This document shows, piece after piece, positions 59,878-64,000 of a DNA stretch of 64,000 nucleotides; positions within the stretch are counted from its first letter, which is position 1, and each line of letters starts with the position of its first letter. The notes below the pieces were generated by a model. The model saw only the letters and a program-made list of their open reading frames with translations. It was not told where the DNA came from and made no database searches. This DNA is from Salimicrobium halophilum. GTDB taxonomy: Bacteria; Bacillota; Bacilli; Bacillales; Halobacillaceae. The DNA lies in the NCBI RefSeq assembly GCF_900100295.1, contig NZ_FNEV01000004.1, positions 186,001-250,000 of the forward strand. Reading direction: 5' to 3'. Position numbers and translations under genes: made by a program.

Positions 59878-59899
59878 ATTATCTTATATAATAGATAAT
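59878..59899. promoter_or_regulatory. 22-bp palindrome upstream of the partner-switching cassette
   Basis: ATTATCT (59878-59884) and AGATAAT (59893-59899) flank an 8-base TATATAAT core. The core contains a TATAAT that could be the -10 of the PP2C gene, 132 bp ahead of its ATG. A dimeric regulator bound there would cover the promoter. No matching operator elsewhere in the window. Confidence 0.45.
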
Positions 59900-60030
59900 A
59901 CGTATTCCGCATTCCATACATAGAAACCTTCCCACTACCTTTCTATCTCCCTCCAGTTGATAGAGCAAGCGAACCAGGAAAAGAAAGCTTTCTTCTTTCC
60001 ATACTCATTCAGACGAAGGAGCAGATTCGT

Positions 60031-61263
60031 ATGCAGAAACACCCGGAACGCCCGGACATTTTCATTTCCTCCAAAGAAGAGGAGCGACGTCGGCTTAAAG
60101 AACTCTATTCCCTGCACCTTGTGGATAGCGAAGAAAATGAAGCTTTCGACAGGATCTCAGCCCTCGTCGCCGATATTTTCGACGTGCCCACCTGCCTAAT
60201 TTCTATTATCACCGAAGACAGGCAATGGCTTAAATCCTGTGTGGGAGCCGATTTTCGTGAATCGGACCGGAAAGATGCCTTCTGTCAGCACGTCGTCGCA
60301 AACAAAGAAACGATGGTCGTGCCGGATGCTTATCAGGATGACCGATTCCACAACAATATATTCGTAACGAAATTCGGTTACCGTTTCTATGCCGGGGCAG
60401 AGCTTGTCACCAGTCTCGGTAACGTTCTCGGCACCCTATGCGTCCTGGATTATGAACCGCGTGATTTCTCGGAAGAAGAGACGGAAAGACTCGAAAAACT
60501 AGCTCGTTGGGTCGTCTCAGAAATCGAACTCCGTTACAAAGTGAAGGAACAGGAACGCGAACAGAAGCTTCTCGAAAAAGAAATCACCAGGGGAGCGCTG
60601 CTTCAGGAAAAGATGTTGCCGCAGGATTATATGTCTGAGATAGTAGATATAGAAAGCCTTTATCTTCCATTTGCTAAAGTCAGCGGGGATCTCTATGATT
60701 ACAAATGGGTAGCGGAAGACCGTCTATTTCTCTATGTGGCCGACGTGATGGGGCACGGGGTAGCGACAGCGCTGCAGACATCTGCCGTCCGCGTTCTGTT
60801 TTCCCAGGCGCTCGATATGAAAATGACGCTTAAGGAAACCGTCGAATGGGTGAATGTGAACGGAGCGCCGTTCATGCCGGAAGGGTATTATTTCACTGCC
60901 ATCTGTTGCGAGCTTGACTTCCGGAAACAGGAAGCGACAACGATCGGAGCCGGCATCAACCATCTTTACCATTACCAGGAAGAGAGCGGGGCTACTCTTC
61001 ACAAAATACCCGGTCCGATGCTCGGAATCACGGATGCCATCGCCTATAAAGAACAGGTCATCCCTTTTAAAGAGGGGGATGTATTTCTATTCTTTTCTGA
61101 TGGGCTGACGGAAGGCTTGAAAGAACAGGGCGTGTGGAACGAAGATGAACTGACAACCACGTCCATGAGAATCTTCGACCAGGTGCGCGAAGCACGACCT
61201 TACATAACGATGAAAGATGACGTGACATCCTTACGTATAGAAATCAAAAGAAACGGGGAATGA
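60031..61263 (+). CDS. GAF-domain PP2C (SpoIIE-type) serine phosphatase
   Basis: A 410-aa cytosolic phosphatase of the RsbU/SpoIIE kind. GAF sensor about 35-165 (TEDRQWLKSCVGADF, DAFCQHVV), a coiled coil about 165-195 (KEQEREQKLLEKEIT), then the PP2C domain with SGDLYDYKW, VADVMGHGVATAL (metal Asp), FFSDGLTEGL and KDDVTSLRIEI, so metal ligands are intact. It would dephosphorylate the STAS protein two genes downstream. Its start follows AAGGAG; the stop is TGA, with the ATPase gene 3 bp on. Confidence 0.92.
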   Translation: MQKHPERPDIFISSKEEERRRLKELYSLHLVDSEENEAFDRISALVADIFDVPTCLISIITEDRQWLKSCVGADFRESDRKDAFCQHVVANKETMVVPDAYQDDRFHNNIFVTKFGYRFYAGAELVTSLGNVLGTLCVLDYEPRDFSEEETERLEKLARWVVSEIELRYKVKEQEREQKLLEKEITRGALLQEKMLPQDYMSEIVDIESLYLPFAKVSGDLYDYKWVAEDRLFLYVADVMGHGVATALQTSAVRVLFSQALDMKMTLKETVEWVNVNGAPFMPEGYYFTAICCELDFRKQEATTIGAGINHLYHYQEESGATLHKIPGPMLGITDAIAYKEQVIPFKEGDVFLFFSDGLTEGLKEQGVWNEDELTTTSMRIFDQVREARPYITMKDDVTSLRIEIKRNGE

Positions 61264-61266
61264 GCG

Positions 61267-61644
61267 ATGCGCACGTCGCAGGTAAGTATCGAATTTACCG
61301 AGGATTTGCTGAAAGTGGTACGTCCCTTTATCCGGGAATATCTATCGCACCTTTCAGAGAAAGGAATCCATGCAGAAGTGGGCATCAACGAGGCGTTGAA
61401 TAATGCTTTTTCCCATGGAAATGACAAAGGCACCGTTCGTCTCACAATGTATGAACAGAACAGAAAGCTGATTGTACGTCTGAAGGACAATGGGGAAGGA
61501 TTCGAGGGAAACAGAACGCCGCACGTACCTCCAGGCGAGCTCGACCATGGGAGGGGGCTGTTTTTGATGGAATCTTTTTTTGAGCGTGTCATTTATAATA
61601 GAACGGGGAATGAGTTACTGATGATGAAATACATACGTGATTAA
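61267..61644 (+). CDS. RsbW-like ATP-binding serine kinase / anti-sigma-type protein
   Basis: A 125-aa GHKL ATPase. N box VGINEALNNAFSHGND (Glu, Asn), G1 box LKDNGEGFEG (DxGxGF), G2 box DHGRGLFLME. Such proteins phosphorylate a STAS antagonist and bind an alternative partner, usually a sigma factor. It sits between the phosphatase and STAS genes. No sigma factor gene follows. Confidence 0.9.
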   Translation: MRTSQVSIEFTEDLLKVVRPFIREYLSHLSEKGIHAEVGINEALNNAFSHGNDKGTVRLTMYEQNRKLIVRLKDNGEGFEGNRTPHVPPGELDHGRGLFLMESFFERVIYNRTGNELLMMKYIRD

Positions 61645-61659
61645 AAGGAGGCAGGCACA

Positions 61660-61968
61660 GTGATTATCGAAAAACGACTGGCAGTAACCAGCGGGACGCC
61701 GGAGTTCACACTGAAAGGGTCCCTTTATGCAGAAGCAGCGAACGACTTAAGAAACCGTCTCCTACACTTCATCGACCATGAAGGAAGCAACCTGATCTTA
61801 AGCTTCAGCGACGTCGATTACATTGATTCGGCAGGGCTTGGCGTACTCATCTCCACTCATAAGAAACTCGAAGCTAATGGGGGGACCCTTACCATCGAAA
61901 ATCCTACCGGAGCCGTCCGGGAAATTTTCGAACTGACGAACCTCGATCAGATTTTACACATGAAATAA
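61660..61968 (+). CDS. STAS-domain anti-sigma-factor-antagonist-like protein
   Basis: A 102-aa single STAS domain. The phosphorylatable serine is Ser57 in VDYIDSAGLGVLISTHKK, the hallmark of SpoIIAA/RsbV-type proteins; the rest (EKRLAVTSGTPEFTLKGSLY, ENPTGAVREIFELTNLDQIL) follows the fold. Start is GTG behind AGGAGGCAGG. It would be phosphorylated by the preceding kinase and dephosphorylated by the PP2C protein. Confidence 0.92.
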   Translation: MIIEKRLAVTSGTPEFTLKGSLYAEAANDLRNRLLHFIDHEGSNLILSFSDVDYIDSAGLGVLISTHKKLEANGGTLTIENPTGAVREIFELTNLDQILHMK

Positions 61969-62002
61969 GGGAAAGAGCCTCACGTGGCGCTCTTTCCCTT
62001 CG
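61969..62002. terminator. Bidirectional terminator after the STAS gene
   Basis: GGGAAAGAGC pairs with GCTCTTTCCC across a 10-base loop, then TTCGTTTTTT. It overlaps the last codons of the convergent GNAT gene. Confidence 0.87.
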
Positions 62003-62549
62003 TTTTTTCCCATTCACTTCTCATGATCCCCATTTTCACAGCATCGAAGTAATCCCCGTCCACCTGACGAGCTTCACGGACGCGGGCTTCTTCTTTCATG
62101 CCTACCTTCTCCCCGACACGAATCATCCGGTCATTTCCGGACCATGTACTCATGCCGAGTCGATGAAGATCGGTCGCTTCGAACAGATAATCAATCCATA
62201 GCTGATACGCTTCCGTGCCGTATCCTCCGTTCCAATAATTCTTATCGTAGATAACGATCCCCGTCTCAAGCCAGTCCGTATTCGGATCCACCCAGTAAGC
62301 ACCAACGGTACCCACAACCTGACCTTCAATTTCTATGACCAGAGAACTGGGGACATCTTCGTAAATATAGTAATGATGTTCCCAACTATCGTAAAATTCC
62401 TCTATCGTTGCCTGTGGTTCAGGGATATAAGGACCGTTCCAGTCTCTTGAAGCTTGTTCTTCTTCTTCAAACTTCCAATAATAGATGACATCCACGTCCT
62501 CTGCCGTCGCTTCTCTCAGCAACGTCTTCTCTCCCTCGATTTCAACCAT
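61980..62549 (-). CDS. GNAT-family acetyltransferase (RimJ/RimL-like)
   Basis: A 189-aa acetyltransferase. LETGIVIYDKNYWNGGYGTEAYQL (about 93-116, shown in part) contains the W-N-x-G-Y-G-T-E motif of the RimJ/RimL branch; LHRLGMSTWSGNDRMIRVGEKVGMKEEARVRE continues motif B. Members acetylate protein N-termini or small molecules. Its 3' end lies within the shared terminator. Confidence 0.9.
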   Translation of the reverse strand: MVEIEGEKTLLREATAEDVDVIYYWKFEEEEQASRDWNGPYIPEPQATIEEFYDSWEHHYYIYEDVPSSLVIEIEGQVVGTVGAYWVDPNTDWLETGIVIYDKNYWNGGYGTEAYQLWIDYLFEATDLHRLGMSTWSGNDRMIRVGEKVGMKEEARVREARQVDGDYFDAVKMGIMRSEWEKTKGKSAT

Positions 62550-62629
62550 CGTCTAACCCCTCCGTCTACCTTTGCCTTTCGTCTCTATCTGACACCATTA
62601 TTTCAAAAATGATAAAAAACTACAATAGG

Positions 62630-62756
62630 AAAGCGGAGAAGGCCCGTTTAGAAACTTCAGTCATAAGGAGAACTGTCAGACAAAAAGCGCCTTTTCTTTT
62701 TTCTGATCTGTTCTCCTTATGGCTCGGAGTTTCTGGCCTTCGTAGCTAGACAATAA
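62630..62756. repeat. Extragenic hairpin element, copy A
   Basis: A 114-nt near-palindrome. Outer stem GAAGGCC/GGCCTTC (62638-62644 / 62735-62741), middle AGAAACT/AGTTTCT (62650 / 62728), inner 12-bp perfect stem CATAAGGAGAAC (62662) with its complement (62710), and an apex AAAAGCGCCTTTT. It ends with AGCTAGACA (62744-62752). Not coding. Confidence 0.8.
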
Positions 62757-62881
62757 AAAAGCGAAGACACCTTGCTCAGCCCTTCTCGCATAAGTGAAAA
62801 TCAGCCTAAAGAAGCGCCCTTCTTCTTTATGGGTGGTTTTCACTTATGTCGCTAAGGGCTAGGTGTCGCAGCTAGACATGG
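62757..62881. repeat. Extragenic hairpin element, copy B
   Basis: Same plan as copy A with different bases. Outer stem GACACCT/AGGTGTC (62766 / 62861), middle AGCCCTT/AAGGGCT (62778 / 62854), inner CATAAGTGAAAA (62789) with its complement (62837), apex AAGAAGCGCCCTTCTT. It ends with AGCTAGACA (62870-62878). Confidence 0.8.
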
Positions 62882-62937
62882 AAAGCGGAGAAGGCTCGCC
62901 TAGAAGCTCTGGCTTCGCTTCAGGAATCAGGCTTTGA
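62882..62937. repeat. Partial third copy of the extragenic hairpin element
   Basis: AAAGCGGAGAAGGCTCGCCT repeats the first 20 bases of copy A with three changes, then diverges into GAAGC...GGCTTCGC. No matching right half is recognised, so it is a truncated or decayed copy. The remainder of the gap to 63184 is AT-rich with a TATAAT at 63157. Confidence 0.6.
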
Positions 62938-63187
62938 GATGAAAATTCAGTCAAAAGATCGAAAATCGTCTCATTCCTTTCCGAATGCCGTAATTTCCTA
63001 CTCATTTAGAAGAATTTTATCGGATTACAATTCTAATAAGGCAATTCTGTCGTTACAAACAGGAAAAAACACTCCATAATTCCTGCACAGCTGAAACCAA
63101 AGCATCTTCCCCAAAGATTTTTTGAAAACAAAAGCTCTTTCTGTAGAAAAATAGGGTATAATAAGAAACATCTTACAGGAAAGGATG

Positions 63188-64000
63188 ATGTTTTTGCTCA
63201 AAAAAGATCGACACCCACCACTACTATTGAAAGTTCTCGAAGCTCTGGAAAAACGAAAGTCCCTGACCACGTATGAGGCTGACACCAAAAGGCGCCTTCT
63301 GAAAGGATGGCAGGGCGAGAAACTATTCGACAGCATGACAGAGAACATCCCGGGCCACCAATTCATCCTCAACGATGTGCGTTTGAACCATCGGGGCACT
63401 ACCTTTCAAATCGACACCCTCCTCATCAGAGCTACGGAAATCCATATGTATGAAGTGAAGTATTACGATGGCGATTATTTTTACGAAAATGGCGATTTCA
63501 AGCTTTCTTCCGGCTCCCCCATTCTAAATCCTCTTCATCAATTAGAGAGGGCTAAAACGCTACTCACCCAGTTCCTGGAATACCACAATTTTTCCCTCTC
63601 CGTCCATGCTTATCTCGTATTCCCCCACCCACAATTCTTCCTGTATCAGGCACCGCCCATCCGCGAATTCATTTTTCTTTCCCAGTGGGATCAGCATGTC
63701 AGAAACCTGGGATCCAGTATCCCCCTTCCTAGATATGCCGATGCGCTGGCAGATCTACTTAGTTCCCTTCACAAAAAAGACCAACCGAATTCCGACTTCC
63801 CTTCCTATCACTATGACGATTTTCAGAAAGGGTTGTTGTGCCCCGGGTGCCACTCCCCCGTGCATTCAGAAACAAAGGTTTGCACGTGTGACAAATGTGG
63901 CTCTACCTCTTCCATTTCTTCCCTGGTGCTGCAAGCTGCAGAGGAACTGGAAGCTCTCTTCCCCGCAGATCCCCTCACTACCGGCCGGGTTTATGACTGG
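63188..64000 (+). CDS. NERD-domain (nuclease-related) protein, runs off the right edge
   Basis: 271 residues are visible, with no stop. LLKGWQGEKLFDSM then NDVRLNHRGTTFQIDTLLIR and IHMYEVKYYDGDYFYENGDF (about 36-100) match the NERD domain, which resembles restriction-type nucleases; Asp in QIDTLLI and Glu-Val-Lys in YEVKYY are its putative catalytic residues. A zinc-ribbon-like CPGCHSPVHSE...CTCDKCG follows at about 220-240. The ribosome site AGGAAAGG allows starts at ATG 63185, ATG 63188 or TTG 63194, all in frame. Function of NERD proteins is not settled. Confidence 0.85.
   Translation, partial: MFLLKKDRHPPLLLKVLEALEKRKSLTTYEADTKRRLLKGWQGEKLFDSMTENIPGHQFILNDVRLNHRGTTFQIDTLLIRATEIHMYEVKYYDGDYFYENGDFKLSSGSPILNPLHQLERAKTLLTQFLEYHNFSLSVHAYLVFPHPQFFLYQAPPIREFIFLSQWDQHVRNLGSSIPLPRYADALADLLSSLHKKDQPNSDFPSYHYDDFQKGLLCPGCHSPVHSETKVCTCDKCGSTSSISSLVLQAAEELEALFPADPLTTGRVYDW

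Noticed and set aside
62550-63184. CRISPR array in the repeat-rich gap
   Set aside because: The repeats are palindromic units of about 125 bp that differ in sequence. There are no identical short repeats with unique spacers and no cas genes.

Overview
The window looks like a chromosomal segment of a low-to-mid-GC Gram-positive bacterium of the family Bacillaceae, most likely a moderately halophilic one (Halobacillus/Virgibacillus-like; inferred, not proven). The reasons are strong AGGAGG-type ribosome sites with frequent GTG/TTG starts, many proteins recognisable as Bacillus subtilis counterparts (AdeR-Ald, YkoFEDC, PfeT, YhfK, LctP), many acidic proteins, and a BCCT osmolyte carrier. I see no rRNA or tRNA genes, phage genes, insertion sequences or CRISPR array. 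Both window edges cut genes: serC on the left and a NERD-domain protein on the right.

Layout. 1-3.7 kb: partial serC, a methyltransferase, and the adeR-ald alanine catabolism pair with a perfect 20-bp palindrome between them. 3.7-9.8 kb (minus): a six-gene operon for amino sugars (BadF-type kinase, MurQ etherase, ABC binding protein, two permeases, RpiR regulator) that reads as an ABC-fed N-acetylmuramic acid salvage route. 9.9-15.3 kb: a D-lactate dehydrogenase-type flavoprotein, a repeat-rich spacer, a paired SMR efflux system, a five-gene minus-strand cluster (small membrane protein, ASCH, GNAT, reductase, RDD protein with a probable ATT start) and a LysE-type exporter. 15.3-19.0 kb (minus): ykoFEDC thiamine/HMP ECF transporter under a TPP riboswitch. 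19.0-30.8 kb (minus): a seven-gene alpha-glucan operon (ROK repressor, ABC importer, 1111-aa GH31 enzyme, second GH31, GH13 oligo-1,6-glucosidase).

30.9-45.5 kb is a mixed housekeeping and stress region: a YflT-like protein with a histidine-rich tail, two NAD(P)-binding reductases, a BCCT carrier, a LysM protein, an HNH protein beside a K+ channel, an ATPase-less Opp-type permease pair, an OYE flavoprotein, solitary bioD and rbsK, pepT and a GPP34 protein. 45.5-55.1 kb holds an aldo/keto reductase, a GAF-GGDEF diguanylate cyclase, a universal stress protein, a C45 peptidase, WrbA, glutathione peroxidase, OsmC, an EAL phosphodiesterase and lactate permease with a Rex box. 55.2-64 kb holds the PfeT metal ATPase with a PerR box, a HEPN-like/CBS protein, small membrane proteins, an amidohydrolase, an RNase H-like protein, a three-gene partner-switching cassette (GAF-PP2C, ATPase kinase, STAS) without a sigma factor, a GNAT, and a spacer with two covarying long hairpins.

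The recurrent themes are scavenging (MurNAc, alpha-glucans, thiamine precursor, peptides), redox and metal stress (Rex, PerR/PfeT, Gpx, OsmC, WrbA) and signalling (GGDEF, EAL, PP2C/STAS). The strongest candidates for something under-described are the ABC-fed MurNAc operon, the sigma-less partner-switching cassette with its upstream palindrome, the HEPN-CBS protein, and the covarying hairpin repeats at 62.6-62.9 kb.
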